From Treponema pectinovorum (GTDB lineage: Bacteria; Spirochaetota; Spirochaetia; Treponematales; Treponemataceae): a stretch of DNA of 64,000 nucleotides. Under the pieces are notes generated by a model. The model did not search any database and was not told where the DNA came from. It worked only from the letters and a program-made list of their open reading frames with translations. Where the stretch lies: contig NZ_UFQO01000001.1 of assembly GCF_900497595.1 (NCBI RefSeq), positions 62,001-126,000 of the forward strand, read 5' to 3'. Within the stretch, counting starts at the first letter, position 1; the number at the start of each line of letters is the position of its first letter. Of the stretch, positions 34,668 to 44,468 are shown in pieces. Position numbers and translations under genes: made by a program.

Positions 34668-36088
34668 TTCAGCTTTTTCTTTTGCTGGTATTTTCGGCTT
34701 TTTTAAAGTTTTTAAGTTTTCCAAATTTTATATTCAATCAAGGTCTACCTTTACTTGCTTGGTTTTGTTATGTTCCATTTATTTTTTCTATATCAAGATT
34801 AAAATTAAAAGATTCTGTTTTATTTGGTTTTTTGTATGGTTTTTTAACCTATGCTTTAATCTGCAACTGGCTGTTTTCTTACAACTTTTGGGCTGGTTTT
34901 GGCGTTTGTTTTTTATTTGGTTTTTATTGGTCTGTTGTTTTTTCTTTAATAAAGCTTTTTTCAAAATCTAAATATTCGCATTTTTATAACACTGCAGTAA
35001 TTTTTTTATTTGAAGTTTTAGGCACAATCGGCTATTTGGGATTTGGTTATGGCGTTATTGGATACACTCAGTGGAGAGTTCCGATTTTTGTTCGCACTGC
35101 AAGAATTACAGGTGTTTGGGGAATAACTTTTGGCATAATCTTTTTTAATTGCATCGTTTGCAATCTTTTAAAAACAATCAGAAGGCGAAAAAGATTAAAC
35201 ATAGTTCAACAAGCGGCAATTTTATGTTTTATTCTTTATTTTGCAAAATCTGTTGTTGTAGGTGCTAGCATAGAAGAAGCAAGGGTCAATTCTGTTTTGA
35301 GAGTTGTTTTGATCCAAAATAATTGCAATCCTTGGAAAAGTAATTTTGCTGAATATAAAGCAGAAGTTGAAAAATTAAAAGAATTAACAGATGAGGCTCT
35401 TTTAGAGCATCCTTATGTTGACTTGGTCGTATGGCCAGAAACTGCTGTTGTTGTGGATGTTTTAAGCCACTTCGAAGCGAATATCGAACCAAATCGCTAT
35501 GCACTTTCCGAAGATTTATTTAAATATATAAATTCAAAGAAATGTGCTTTTGTAATAGGTTCCAATTATAAAGATTATAACAGTGCAATCTTATTCATCA
35601 GAAAAAAGAATTCTTCTCATATTCTGCCTTATTATCAAATTTATTCAAAAAATCATTTGGTTCCTTTTGCCGAGGAATTTCCTGTAAAAACTTTGCTCGC
35701 TCCAATCTATAAAAAAATGCTCGAAAATGGAAATGTATTTTGGGCAAGGGGTGAAAAAATCAATCTTTTAAAGTTTGATGGGTTTGCGATTGGAACTCCA
35801 ATATGTTTTGAAGACACTTTTTCAAAAATTCCCAGGACGATGAAAAAAAAAGGCGCAGGATTATTTGTTAATCTTTCAAACGATTCCTGGAGCGCCAGTA
35901 AAGCATGTCAGTATCAGCATCTTGCAATGGCTTGCTTTCGTTCCGTAGAAAATTCGCTTCCCACGGTTAGAGCGACAAATAGCGGTCAAACTTGTTATAT
36001 AAACAGCCTTGGCGAAGTAAAAAAAATGCTTGAGCCTTTTACGGAAGGCTTCTTATATTGCGAAGTTAAAATAAATAGGATAAGATAA
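34664..36088 (+). CDS. lnt: Apolipoprotein N-acyltransferase
   Basis: A 474-aa inner-membrane enzyme that adds the third acyl chain to lipoproteins. The N-terminal 200 residues hold about six membrane helices; the C-terminal nitrilase-like domain shows the catalytic triad: Glu in WPETA near 258, Lys in SKNHLVPF near 330 and Cys in PICFED near 380. It starts at TTG 34664, overlapping the HU stop (TTGA), so translation is coupled. The cotranscription of HU, lnt and bactofilin is notable. Confidence 0.92.
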   Translation: MIQLFLLLVFSAFLKFLSFPNFIFNQGLPLLAWFCYVPFIFSISRLKLKDSVLFGFLYGFLTYALICNWLFSYNFWAGFGVCFLFGFYWSVVFSLIKLFSKSKYSHFYNTAVIFLFEVLGTIGYLGFGYGVIGYTQWRVPIFVRTARITGVWGITFGIIFFNCIVCNLLKTIRRRKRLNIVQQAAILCFILYFAKSVVVGASIEEARVNSVLRVVLIQNNCNPWKSNFAEYKAEVEKLKELTDEALLEHPYVDLVVWPETAVVVDVLSHFEANIEPNRYALSEDLFKYINSKKCAFVIGSNYKDYNSAILFIRKKNSSHILPYYQIYSKNHLVPFAEEFPVKTLLAPIYKKMLENGNVFWARGEKINLLKFDGFAIGTPICFEDTFSKIPRTMKKKGAGLFVNLSNDSWSASKACQYQHLAMACFRSVENSLPTVRATNSGQTCYINSLGEVKKMLEPFTEGFLYCEVKINRIR

Positions 36089-36091
36089 ATC

Positions 36092-36544
36092 ATGCTTGAT
36101 GAAAAAGAAACAGCAAAGCAAGTTGAACGAGAAGAAAATCGAAAAAAGAATCTTACTGTTTTAGGGCAGGAAACGGAATTTGATGGCGTTTTAAAATTTA
36201 CCGATAACTTGATAATAACTGGAAAATTTAGTGGAAAAATTGAATCGTCCGGCGATTTAGAGATAGAAAAGAGTGCAATCTGCGATGTGGATTCTATAAA
36301 AGTAAATTCCGCAGTTATATCTGGCAAAGTGAACGGAAATATAACCGCGTTAGAACGAGTAGAGATGTGTTCTGGCAGTAAAATAAAAGGCGATATAGAA
36401 ACTGGACGAATTAGGATAGCAGACGATGTCGACTTTGAAGGTCAAGTTACTATGATAGAAAATCCTCCAGAGGTGGATTTGTTTTCGGTTGCCTCGGATG
36501 AATTTAGGAGAGCCTTGGTTATAAAATCTGATTTGCCACACTGA
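36092..36544 (+). CDS. Bactofilin (polymer-forming cytoskeletal protein)
   Basis: A 150-aa protein. Residues about 35-130 form the repetitive right-handed beta helix of bactofilins (TDNLIITGKFSGKIESSGDL, SAVISGKVNGNITALERVEM, SGSKIKGDIETGRIRI), which self-assemble into filaments without nucleotide. The N-terminal tail is charged. It lies 3 nt after lnt. A role in cell shape or in wall synthesis is expected from other bacteria. Confidence 0.93.
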   Translation: MLDEKETAKQVEREENRKKNLTVLGQETEFDGVLKFTDNLIITGKFSGKIESSGDLEIEKSAICDVDSIKVNSAVISGKVNGNITALERVEMCSGSKIKGDIETGRIRIADDVDFEGQVTMIENPPEVDLFSVASDEFRRALVIKSDLPH

Positions 36545-36561
36545 TGAAAAATCAAAATTCC

Positions 36562-36591
36562 TTGACTTTTCTTTTTATAAAACAATATAAT
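36562..36591 (+). promoter_or_regulatory. Promoter of rho
   Basis: TTGACT (36562-36567) and TATAAT (36586-36591) with an 18-nt spacer. It leaves a leader of about 115 nt before rho, long enough for the autoregulation known for rho genes. Confidence 0.7.
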
Positions 36592-36714
36592 CAAGGCATC
36601 AATTCTTTTTTTAATTCATTAAAAATATAAATCCAATAAAAATTGTTTGTAAATGAAGTTTACTTTTTTATAAAAAAATCTTTTAAATAAACCCAATCTT
36701 ATGGAGAAACAAAA

Positions 36715-38433
36715 ATGGCTTTGATTAAGCGCCGTTTTATTGACAGGTCAGAAGGTTCTAAAAAAGAAAATGAAGAACCACAACAACAGCTTGAACTGGA
36801 AATTCAGCCCCAGTCATACGAAAGTCCGTTGCAGACCAGCGATGCGGAAAATCATTCACAGGAGCGCGACTTGAGCAGTGAAGAAAGAACTGAAACTGAA
36901 GATTCTGATGATTTTGTTCAAAATGAAAATTCGCAAGAGAATGATTCTCAAGATAAATCTTCCAAGGTTATCGTAAAGCCTAGACGCAGAGTTGTTGTTA
37001 CATCAAAAAATGAAGGCGAAAAATCAAATACGCGTTCATTTCAAAATAATAGAAAAACTTCCTATCGTGAACGAATTGCTGCACGAAATGCCGCTCGTGA
37101 TGAGGCAACTGCTGCTGCTCAGATTATTGAAAATCCCGAAGAATATGAGTCGAAACCTCGTCTTTTGATAAACGACCTTACAAAGATGAGCATGCCAGAA
37201 TTAAGAAAAATGGCTATCGATTATGGTTGTGTAGAAGAAGATATTCCTTCGATGAAAAAACAGGAATTGATATTCAATATTTTAAAGGCACATACAGAGC
37301 ACGGCGGTTTGATTTTTGCTTCTGGCGCGTTAGAGATTCTTCCAGACGGATATGGATTTCTGCGCTCGCCACAAAACAGCTATCTTCCAGGTCCCGATGA
37401 CATCTACATAAGCCCAAGTCAGATTAGACTTTTTAACTTAAAAACAGGGGATACGGTTTACGGACAGACTCGCTCGCCAAAAGAGGGAGAAAGATTTTTT
37501 GCTCTGCTTAGAATAGAAACCGTAAATTTTGATGAGCCAAGAGTTGCACAGACTAGAGTTCCTTTTGAAAATTTAACGCCACTTTATCCAAATGAAAAAC
37601 TCACTTTAGAAACTGTAAGCGCGGAATATTCTGGTAGAATTGTAGATTTATTTGCTCCAATAGGAAAAGGTCAGCGTCTTTTGATTGTTGCTCCGCCAAA
37701 GGCTGGAAAAACGATTTTGATGCAAAAGATTGCAAACGCAATAATTGCAAACAATCCAGAAGTTTATCTTATAGTTCTTTTGATTGATGAACGCCCTGAA
37801 GAAGTTACCGATATGGAAAGGGCGATAAAAGGAGAAGTTATTTCTTCAACTTTTGACGAACAGGCAACCCGCCACGTTCAAGTTGCAGAAATGGTTTTGG
37901 AAAAAGCAAAGCGTTTAGTTGAACACGGCAGGGATGTCGTAATACTTTTGGATTCTATTACAAGACTTGCCAGAGCGTACAACATAACAGTTCCAACTTC
38001 TGGAAAAGTTCTTTCTGGTGGTGTTGATTCAAATGCGTTGCACAAACCAAAGCGTTTTTTTGGAGCGGCACGCAATATAGAAGAGGGCGGCTCACTTACG
38101 ATTGTTTCTACAGCATTGATTGAAACTGGAAGTCGCATGGATGAAGTTATCTTTGAAGAATTCAAAGGAACAGGAAACTCAGAAATCAACCTTGACAGAA
38201 AACTTGCCGAAAGGCGTTTGTTCCCTGCTATCAACATCAAAAAGTCGGGAACAAGAAAAGAAGAATTGTTGCTTTCTGAAGATGAACTTCAAAAAATCTG
38301 GGTTTTGCGTAAGGTTATTGCTCCAATGGAAGACATTGAAATTACAGAGCTTATCTTGCAACAGATGAAAAAGAGCAAGGACAACAAGGCTTTTCTTTCT
38401 AACATGAACACGGGTTCTGCTGCACAGGATTAA
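36715..38433 (+). CDS. rho: Transcription termination factor Rho
   Basis: A 572-aa hexameric RNA helicase. It has an N-terminal acidic and low-complexity extension (about residues 1-145), then the Rho N-terminal helices ([17 protein letters not shown]), the RNA-binding OB domain ([13 protein letters not shown]), and the ATPase with Walker A APPKAGKT near 325, [14 protein letters not shown] and the Q/R-loop region [20 protein letters not shown]. The long N-terminal insertion resembles that of other high- or low-GC bacteria with disordered Rho tails and may affect RNA binding. Single gene with its own promoter. Confidence 0.97.
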   Translation: MALIKRRFIDRSEGSKKENEEPQQQLELEIQPQSYESPLQTSDAENHSQERDLSSEERTETEDSDDFVQNENSQENDSQDKSSKVIVKPRRRVVVTSKNEGEKSNTRSFQNNRKTSYRERIAARNAARDEATAAAQIIENPEEYESKPRLLINDLTKMSMPELRKMAIDYGCVEEDIPSMKKQELIFNILKAHTEHGGLIFASGALEILPDGYGFLRSPQNSYLPGPDDIYISPSQIRLFNLKTGDTVYGQTRSPKEGERFFALLRIETVNFDEPRVAQTRVPFENLTPLYPNEKLTLETVSAEYSGRIVDLFAPIGKGQRLLIVAPPKAGKTILMQKIANAIIANNPEVYLIVLLIDERPEEVTDMERAIKGEVISSTFDEQATRHVQVAEMVLEKAKRLVEHGRDVVILLDSITRLARAYNITVPTSGKVLSGGVDSNALHKPKRFFGAARNIEEGGSLTIVSTALIETGSRMDEVIFEEFKGTGNSEINLDRKLAERRLFPAINIKKSGTRKEELLLSEDELQKIWVLRKVIAPMEDIEITELILQQMKKSKDNKAFLSNMNTGSAAQD

Positions 38434-38615
38434 TTAAGTATTCATTTATCGCCTGAATTCTTATAAGGTGACTATGAAAAATTTTTTTTGCAGGTATGTA
38501 AAATTTTGGCAAGGGGAGTGAAATCTTTTTGCCTTTCTGTCAATTTTTCTGCATATATCTGCCAGTTTTTTTTTCGACAAAAATTTGTCAAACTGGTTAC
38601 AAAAATTATACCTAG

Positions 38616-38645
38616 TTGACGAGACTTATCGTAAATAGGTAAAAT
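38616..38645 (+). promoter_or_regulatory. Likely promoter of rpmE
   Basis: TTGACG (38616-38621) and TAAAAT (38640-38645), 18-nt spacer, with a leader of about 120 nt. The rest of the 337-nt gap between rho and rpmE shows no gene and no clear rho terminator; the only ORF-like item is a 15-codon frame at 38474, which I do not support. Confidence 0.6.
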
Positions 38646-38770
38646 ATAAAAAATCTTTGTGGTATTAACTTGCTTCTTAACAGTGATGAAATGATAGTAA
38701 TTTTTTTGTAGTTACTAGAGATGACTGGAGTTGCTTTAATATCGGGCAAAGAATTTAAGGAGAATAAACT

Positions 38771-38986
38771 ATGAGATCAGGTATTCATCCAGAATACAAA
38801 TTGACCAAAATTACTTGCGCTTGTGGCAATGTAATTGAGACTCGCTCTACAGTGCAGAACATTACAACAGAAATCTGCTCTGCTTGCCATCCTTTTTACA
38901 CTGGCAAACAGAAACTTGTAGACACCGCAGGTCGTATCGAACGCTTTAATAAGCGATTTGGTCTTGCTTCAAAAGAATCAAAATAA
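38771..38986 (+). CDS. rpmE: 50S ribosomal protein L31 (zinc-binding form)
   Basis: A 71-aa protein with ribosome site AAGGAG. Family features are [36 protein letters not shown] and VERF-like IERFNKRFG. The CxC and CxxC cysteines bind zinc, so this is the C+ form used when zinc is plentiful. It has its own promoter and terminator. Confidence 0.97.
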   Translation: MRSGIHPEYKLTKITCACGNVIETRSTVQNITTEICSACHPFYTGKQKLVDTAGRIERFNKRFGLASKESK

Positions 38987-39015
38987 GATTTTTACGAAGA
39001 AACTTTTTATCAATG

Positions 39016-39045
39016 AACCTTTCCCTTAACGGAAAGGTTTTTTTT
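39016..39045 (+). terminator. Rho-independent terminator of rpmE
   Basis: AACCTTTCC and GGAAAGGTT form a perfect 9-bp stem with a 6-nt loop, followed by a T-run. The next 200 nt are AT-rich with no gene. Confidence 0.92.
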
Positions 39046-39244
39046 ATGCTGGCCTAAATTTCTTTATCTTTTTCTACATTTTTTAAGCTTTTTGCTGAGG
39101 GAAAATTTCAATTTAATTTTTAGATAGCAAGTTTTTTTGCCAGTGCTATTTATTTTTGATTTTTACTATCTTTTATACTGAGATTCTGTCGATTTTTTAT
39201 TTTCAGATTTAAAAGTCTACTAGCTTTTCAAACCTCATTCTGCA

Positions 39245-40357
39245 TTATTTTACTTTTATTTTCCAACATCTGTGGATTTTTTTGCCTTTAAAATCTTCTG
39301 GAATCGATTTTTCTGTCATATCTTCTATATCAAATTCAAAATCCTGTACCTTTGCCTTTAATTCTTCTTCGCTAAATGGAAGCCTTTTGCTGTTTGATGA
39401 AAAATATAAAATTCCATTTTTGCGGAGCAACTTTAAAGATTTTGCACACAAATCAGCCCAGTCTCTGTTTATATCCAGAATATTTTGGGTCGCTTTAGAA
39501 TTAGAAAAAGTCGGCGGATCTAAAATTATCAAATCGAACCTATTTGAGCCTTCGCTATTTTCAACTTCCGCATTTTTTTGATTTAAAAATCCGTTTACAT
39601 CCTGCCTTGTGTAAAAAAACTTTTTTTTGTCGAAAAATCCATTCAACTCCATGTTTTCTTTTGCCCAAGAAAGATATGTATTGCTCAAGTCAACAGATTC
39701 AATCCTTGCCGCTTTTCCTTCCGCCGCATAGACAGAAAAACTTCCTGTATACGAAAAAAGATTTAACACTGATTTCCCAGCACAAGATTCGCGAATAATC
39801 GCTCGTAGAGGTCTGTGGTCTAAAAAAAGCCCCGTATCAAGATATTCGCTCAAATTTATTTTAAAAATCTGCCCGCATTCTTGAACAAGCCCTTCAATTT
39901 TTTTCTCGCTTTCAATTTTTTCGTATTGCGCAGTTCCAGCCTGTTTTTTTCGAATCTTTGTTATCACGTTCGCTTGCGGAATCTGCAAAACTTTTGCAAG
40001 CGATTTTTTCATCGCATTTAACCACGGTTCAAATTCTTCTTCGGAAGTTTCATTTGATTTTTCGTAAGCGTAAAGATGTGCAAACGTCCGTTTTTTTGTA
40101 TTTTCGATTGTTTTTAAATCGTTTGCAGAAATCAAGGCGGAATTCTCTTTTAGCCAGAGTGCACATTCAATTTTTTCGCTTATGTGTTCAGGCAAAAATT
40201 CGTATAAATCTACTGCGAGCGGAATTTCTGGAATGTCGCGGTCATAAATGCGAAAACAATTTATCCGATTTTTTCTCGCCCATTTTTTTAAAAGCTTATA
40301 TTTTTTTGCAACCCTGTTTTCAAAAAGCGTCGCTTGATATTCGATTTTATTTTCCAT
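39245..40357 (-). CDS. 23S rRNA methyltransferase, RlmK/RlmI-like
   Basis: A 370-aa SAM-dependent enzyme. The N-terminal region (ENRVAKKYKLLKKWARKN, then CFRIYDRDIPEIPLAVDLY) matches the start of the RlmK half of RlmL, which methylates G2069 of 23S rRNA. The Rossmann core has SVLNLFSYTGSFSVYAA and the catalytic-type motif LDPPTFSNS. RlmL's RlmK half exists as a free protein in some bacteria. The stand-alone enzyme lacks the THUMP/RlmL part. It is divergent from the DEAD-box helicase across a repeat-rich gap. Confidence 0.8.
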   Translation of the reverse strand: MENKIEYQATLFENRVAKKYKLLKKWARKNRINCFRIYDRDIPEIPLAVDLYEFLPEHISEKIECALWLKENSALISANDLKTIENTKKRTFAHLYAYEKSNETSEEEFEPWLNAMKKSLAKVLQIPQANVITKIRKKQAGTAQYEKIESEKKIEGLVQECGQIFKINLSEYLDTGLFLDHRPLRAIIRESCAGKSVLNLFSYTGSFSVYAAEGKAARIESVDLSNTYLSWAKENMELNGFFDKKKFFYTRQDVNGFLNQKNAEVENSEGSNRFDLIILDPPTFSNSKATQNILDINRDWADLCAKSLKLLRKNGILYFSSNSKRLPFSEEELKAKVQDFEFDIEDMTEKSIPEDFKGKKIHRCWKIKVK

Positions 40358-40439
40358 AAGTTCACCGATTTTACAAAAAAAATGCTAAAAAATATATACC
40401 GTTTTTATTTTAGAATTTGGGCGGCTTTTTGCCTGCGCA

Positions 40440-40520
40440 AAAATCGTGCTTTGCGGAGTTGCGCTATCGCTCCATTGGCTTACGCCAACGGCTACGCCGC
40501 TCCTCCAATCACTGCCGCAC
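40440..40520. repeat. GC-rich hairpin block
   Basis: A GC-rich patch in AT-rich DNA with nested inverted repeats: GGAGTTGCG...; TTGGC-TTAC-GCCAA; CGGC-TAC-GCCG; and the flanking CTCC. It reads like a dispersed intergenic repeat rather than coding sequence. Confidence 0.5.
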
Positions 40521-40521
40521 T

Positions 40522-40678
40522 GTCGCACAAGTAGGTACGACTTACGAATAATGCTGACAGTTTTGCAAAAATTGTCCCTTAAAGAAAAACACGGATGTTT
40601 GTCGCACAGGAGGTGCGACCTACGAATAATGTTGACAGTTTTTCAAAAACTGTCCCTTTAAGAAAAACACGGATGTTT
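40522..40678. repeat. Tandem pair of about 79-nt hairpin-rich repeats
   Basis: Copies at 40522-40600 and 40601-40678 differ at few positions. Each begins GTCGCAC, contains CTTACGAATAATG or CCTACGAATAATG, and ends AACACGGATGTTT. Internal inverted repeats include GTCGCAC-AGGAG-GTGCGAC, GACAGTTTTT...AAAACTGTC and AAGAAAAACA-CGGA-TGTTTTTCTT. This looks like a REP- or MITE-like element. Confidence 0.8.
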
Positions 40679-40809
40679 TTCTTTAAGTACAATCCCTGCC
40701 GCTTTGGTTGATATGTATGGTAAAAAAAGGTATAATTTTCTAACAATTTCAAACAAATATCGGAGTATTTGCTGCACAGATTTTCTCCTGATAAAAAAGA
40801 TTTGGTTTT

Positions 40810-42384
40810 ATGGATTATTCACAGTTAAATTTAGATGAAAAACTTTTTAAAGGTATTCAAGAAGCAGGTTATATAAGTTGTACTCCAGTACAGGAAGAAG
40901 TATTAAATGTTTCTCTCGATGGAAGAGATCTTTATGTTCAGTCGCAAACTGGAACAGGAAAAACCGCTGCGTTTTTAATCACCATAATGCAGCAACTTTT
41001 ACAAAGCTCAAGCGAGTCTCATAAAAATGCATTAATAATGGTTCCAACGAGAGAACTTGCAGTTCAAGTTGAGCAAGAAGCGCAAAAACTTGGCAAATAT
41101 ACTGGTTTAGGTTTTGCCTCTTTTTACGGCGGAGTAGGCTACGAAGAGCAAATTTCAAAACTCAAAAAAGGAGTCGATATAATCATTGGAACTCCAGGCC
41201 GCATAATAGATTTAAAAGAATCCAATAAAATGGATTTGAGCAAAGTTTGCTATCTTGCTATCGATGAAGCCGACAGAATGTTTGACATGGGCTTTTATCC
41301 GGATTTAAGAAAAATCGTAAAATTTCTTCCACAAAGCACTTCTAGGCAAACAATGCTTTTCTCTGCAACTTTAAACTCCTATGTAAAAAATCTTGCTTGG
41401 GAATACACTCATGAAGCAAAAGAGATTACGATTGAAAGTCAAAACATAACCGTTGACGAAATCGTCCAAGAGCTTATTCACGTTTCAAGCGAAGATAAAA
41501 TCCGACTTCTGCTTGGAATCATAAAAAAGGAAAATCCAGAAAGCCTTATAATCTTTTGCAATACAAAAAAGATGTGCGAAATTTTGTCTAAAAGACTTTT
41601 GATAAACGGCATCAAAAATGAATATATAATCGGTGATTTACCGCAAAGCAAGCGTTTAAAAATAATGAACAGTTTTAAATCTTCAAAGATAAATTGTCTT
41701 ATCGCAACCGATGTTGCTGCTCGCGGAATCGATGTAAACGATTTGGCTATGGTCGTAAATTATGATCTTCCAAACGAGGCAGAAAATTACGTTCACAGGA
41801 TTGGGCGCACAGCACGCGCTGGAAAATCCGGAAAAGCGTATACTTTTTGCAGCGAGCAAGATGTGTATTCTTTAATGCCGATTGAGCGCTATATCGAAAA
41901 GCAAATTCCCAATCGTTTAGCAGGAGATGAAGATTTTGTAGAAGATAAAAGCAAGGATGTTTTTATAAAACTCGATAGCGATGAAAAGAGAAATCCGTTC
42001 AAAGCATTAAAAAACGAAAGAGAAAAACGTTCAAAGTTAAAAAAACATTCAAAAAGCGAAAAAAATCTTTCAAAAAAAGAAAAACCGCTTCGCTCTTCTG
42101 ATGAAGAACTTGAAAAATTGAGTTCAATGACATCAGACGAAAGAATGCAATACTACAAGAATAAATATTCAAAACAAAAATCTGACGAATCTTTTAAAAG
42201 TTCATCAAAATCTAAAAGAATTGATAAAAATTCTAGCAGGAATTCTAAAAAACGAGAAAAGAATTTTTCATCAATTTCATCAAAGAAATCTTCTTCCCAA
42301 AATTATAAAGTGAACAAAAAAACAGAAACTAAGAAAATTGGACTTTTTTCTAAAATAAAAAGTTTCTTTTCAAAACAAATTTAA
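40810..42384 (+). CDS. DEAD-box RNA helicase
   Basis: A 524-aa helicase. Motifs in order: the Q motif CTPVQEEVL, motif I SQTGTGKTAAF, PTRELAVQV, TPGR, DEAD in IDEADRMFD, SAT in FSATL, then VAARGIDV and HRIGRTARAGKSG. It resembles RhlE/RhlB-type helicases. The last 150 residues are Lys/Ser-rich and disordered, as in RNA-binding tails. It probably acts in RNA decay or ribosome assembly. The 60-nt gap to the ABC-F gene suggests they are cotranscribed. Confidence 0.93.
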   Translation: MDYSQLNLDEKLFKGIQEAGYISCTPVQEEVLNVSLDGRDLYVQSQTGTGKTAAFLITIMQQLLQSSSESHKNALIMVPTRELAVQVEQEAQKLGKYTGLGFASFYGGVGYEEQISKLKKGVDIIIGTPGRIIDLKESNKMDLSKVCYLAIDEADRMFDMGFYPDLRKIVKFLPQSTSRQTMLFSATLNSYVKNLAWEYTHEAKEITIESQNITVDEIVQELIHVSSEDKIRLLLGIIKKENPESLIIFCNTKKMCEILSKRLLINGIKNEYIIGDLPQSKRLKIMNSFKSSKINCLIATDVAARGIDVNDLAMVVNYDLPNEAENYVHRIGRTARAGKSGKAYTFCSEQDVYSLMPIERYIEKQIPNRLAGDEDFVEDKSKDVFIKLDSDEKRNPFKALKNEREKRSKLKKHSKSEKNLSKKEKPLRSSDEELEKLSSMTSDERMQYYKNKYSKQKSDESFKSSSKSKRIDKNSSRNSKKREKNFSSISSKKSSSQNYKVNKKTETKKIGLFSKIKSFFSKQI

Positions 42385-42456
42385 AATTCTATCAAAAAAA
42401 TCCGCATACGAAGCGGAGAAATAAAATCTGCGTAAAAGGCGCAATTGGAGATAAAA

Positions 42457-44097
42457 ATGATTACAGTTTCAGACGTAAGCCTGCACTTTAGCGAAAAACC
42501 TCTTTTTAAGGACGTTAATCTTAAGTTTACGGCAGGTAACTGTTACGGAATTATAGGTGCAAACGGTGCTGGAAAATCCACTTTTTTAAAGGTTTTAACA
42601 GGAGAGCAGGATCGGGATTCTGGGGAAATAATAATAACTCCTGGCGAGCGTATGGCGGTTTTAAAACAGGATCACTTTGCGTTTGACAGTTACACCGTAA
42701 AAGAAACAGTTTTGATGGGCTATCCAAAACTTTATGAAGTTTCAAAAGAGCGCGATGAAATTTATGCAAAGGCTGATTTTACAGAGGAAGACGGAATAAA
42801 ATCTGCAGAACTCGAAGCACAATTTGGAGAACTTGGCGGCTATGAGTCCGAAAATCAGATAGAACAGATGCTTTCTGGGCTTGGACTTGAAGAGCGCTAT
42901 CACGATAAGGTGATGAAAGACCTCGATGAATCTCAAAAAGTTCGTGTACTTTTGGCACAGGCTCTATTTGGAAATCCTGAAATTTTAGTCCTTGATGAAC
43001 CTACAAACGGTCTTGATCTTGAATCTATCACTTGGCTGGAAGACTTTTTACTGGATTTTGAAAATATCGTAATAGTTGTAAGTCATGATCGTCATTTTTT
43101 GAACACAGTTTGCACAGTAACTTGCGATATTGACTATGGAAAGATAACTCAATTTGCAGGTAACTACGACTTTTGGTATCAGATGAGCCAACTTCTTCAA
43201 AAACAGGCAAAAGACCAAAAACGCAAGAACGAAGAGAAAGCGAAAGACCTTAAAGAGTTTATTCAAAGGTTTGCTTCCAATGCAGCAAAATCAAGGCAGG
43301 CTACAAGCCGCAAAAAAGTTTTGGAAAAACTTGAGCTGGAAGATTTGCCAGTTACGAGCAGAAAATTTCCTTTTGTTCAGTTTAAGCCAGACAGAGATAT
43401 AGGAAGCAATGTGCTTGAATGTCGCAAATTGTGTTCTAAAGACGATGATGGTCTTGCATTGTTAAATGATTTTAATCTTATTGTTAATCGAACAGATAAA
43501 ATCGCCTTTGTAGGAATCGAGCACAACTGCATTTCCTCGTTATTTGATATAATCTCTGGAGAAAAAAAGGCAGAAAGCGGCGAATATTTTTGGGGGCAGA
43601 CTACGAGTTTGTCTTACCTTGGTCGCGACAACAATAAGTATTTTGACAACGATTATAATATAACCGAATGGCTAAAGCAGTATTCTAAAGAGCAGGATGA
43701 CGCTTATGTTCGCGGATTTTTGGGAAGAATGCTTTTTAGCGGCGACGAATCGCTTAAAAAAGTAAAAGTTCTTTCTGGAGGCGAAAAAGTTCGCTGTATG
43801 CTTTCAAAATTGATGCTTGCAGGTTCAAATGTTCTAATAATGGACGACCCTACAAATCACTTGGATTTGGAAGCGATAGAAAGTTTGAACAGGGCTCTGG
43901 TCGATTTTTCTGGAGTTATAATGTTTACAAGCCACGACCATGAATTTATTTCAACCGTTGCAAATCGCATAATAGAAATAACTCCAAAAGGGGTTATTGA
44001 TAGGATGATGCCATTTGACGATTATATGGAAGATGAACAGGTTCGCTCTCTTCGTGAAGAATTTTATAAAGGTTCTGACAGAAAGATTAAATTTTAA
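42457..44097 (+). CDS. ABC-F family ATPase (translation factor)
   Basis: About 546 aa from ATG 42457, with GGAG upstream; an in-frame TTG at 42445 was judged part of the ribosome site. Two ATPase domains without membrane segments. NBD1: GANGAGKSTF, LDEPTNGLD, SHDRHF; its signature reads LDESQKVRV instead of LSGGEK. NBD2 has LSGGEKVRCML and DDPTNHLD, but its Walker A region (VGIEHNCISS) is degenerate. ABC-F proteins bind the ribosomal E site and help stalled ribosomes. The sequence resembles YbiT/YkpA-type members. Confidence 0.9.
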   Translation: MITVSDVSLHFSEKPLFKDVNLKFTAGNCYGIIGANGAGKSTFLKVLTGEQDRDSGEIIITPGERMAVLKQDHFAFDSYTVKETVLMGYPKLYEVSKERDEIYAKADFTEEDGIKSAELEAQFGELGGYESENQIEQMLSGLGLEERYHDKVMKDLDESQKVRVLLAQALFGNPEILVLDEPTNGLDLESITWLEDFLLDFENIVIVVSHDRHFLNTVCTVTCDIDYGKITQFAGNYDFWYQMSQLLQKQAKDQKRKNEEKAKDLKEFIQRFASNAAKSRQATSRKKVLEKLELEDLPVTSRKFPFVQFKPDRDIGSNVLECRKLCSKDDDGLALLNDFNLIVNRTDKIAFVGIEHNCISSLFDIISGEKKAESGEYFWGQTTSLSYLGRDNNKYFDNDYNITEWLKQYSKEQDDAYVRGFLGRMLFSGDESLKKVKVLSGGEKVRCMLSKLMLAGSNVLIMDDPTNHLDLEAIESLNRALVDFSGVIMFTSHDHEFISTVANRIIEITPKGVIDRMMPFDDYMEDEQVRSLREEFYKGSDRKIKF

Positions 44098-44133
44098 AAA
44101 CTTATAATTTTAGAATTTTTTATAAAAATGCTA

Positions 44134-44162
44134 TTGACCAAAATTGTTGGAATCTATATCAT
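44134..44162 (+). promoter_or_regulatory. Promoter of tRNA-Phe
   Basis: TTGACC (44134-44139) and TATCAT (44157-44162), 17-nt spacer, just upstream of the tRNA. Confidence 0.65.
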
Positions 44163-44173
44163 TCTAACATCAC

Positions 44174-44246
44174 GCCGCAGTAGCTCAGTTGGTAGAGCGC
44201 CGGACTGAAAATCCGTATGTCGTTGGTTCGATTCCAACCTGTGGCA
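44174..44246 (+). tRNA. tRNA-Phe (anticodon GAA)
   Basis: A complete cloverleaf: acceptor GCCGCAG/CTGTGGC, D arm with AGCTCAGTTGGTAGAGC, anticodon stem CGGA/TCCG with loop containing GAA, T arm GTTGGTTCGATTCCAAC. CCA is not encoded. Confidence 0.97.
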
Positions 44247-44250
44247 AGAA

Positions 44251-44281
44251 AGGCTTCTGTGATTGCAGAGGTCTTTTTTTA
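44251..44281 (+). terminator. Rho-independent terminator after tRNA-Phe
   Basis: AGGCTTCTG and CAGAGGTCT pair over 9 bp with two G-U pairs, followed by T7. Confidence 0.85.
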
Positions 44282-44374
44282 TGCCTGAATGATTAGTTTA
44301 TGATGATTTGTAATATGCATTGTTAAAAAAAACTGTTTTATTTCCGTATCAAAAAAAATCATCGACAAAATAAA

Positions 44375-44441
44375 AAAAACACAACACAGCTAAAGCTCGA
44401 TATAAAAATCGTTTCGCTTTGTAAGCTTATGTTGTGTTTTT
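44375..44441. terminator. Long hairpin terminator behind the DUF2249 gene
   Basis: AAAAACACAACA and TGTTGTGTTTTT are 12-bp arms with an inner CGAT/ATCG hairpin. It can end the leftward transcript of the DUF1858/DUF2249 gene. Confidence 0.7.
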
Positions 44442-44468
44442 CACTTTTTTGTTATAAGAAGAGTATTC

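Noticed and set aside
38474-38521. 15-codon frame with AAGGTG upstream between rho and rpmE
   Set aside because: Too short and without conservation evidence.
40522-40678. CRISPR array
   Set aside because: Only two units, each with internal hairpins, no spacer-repeat pattern and no cas genes.
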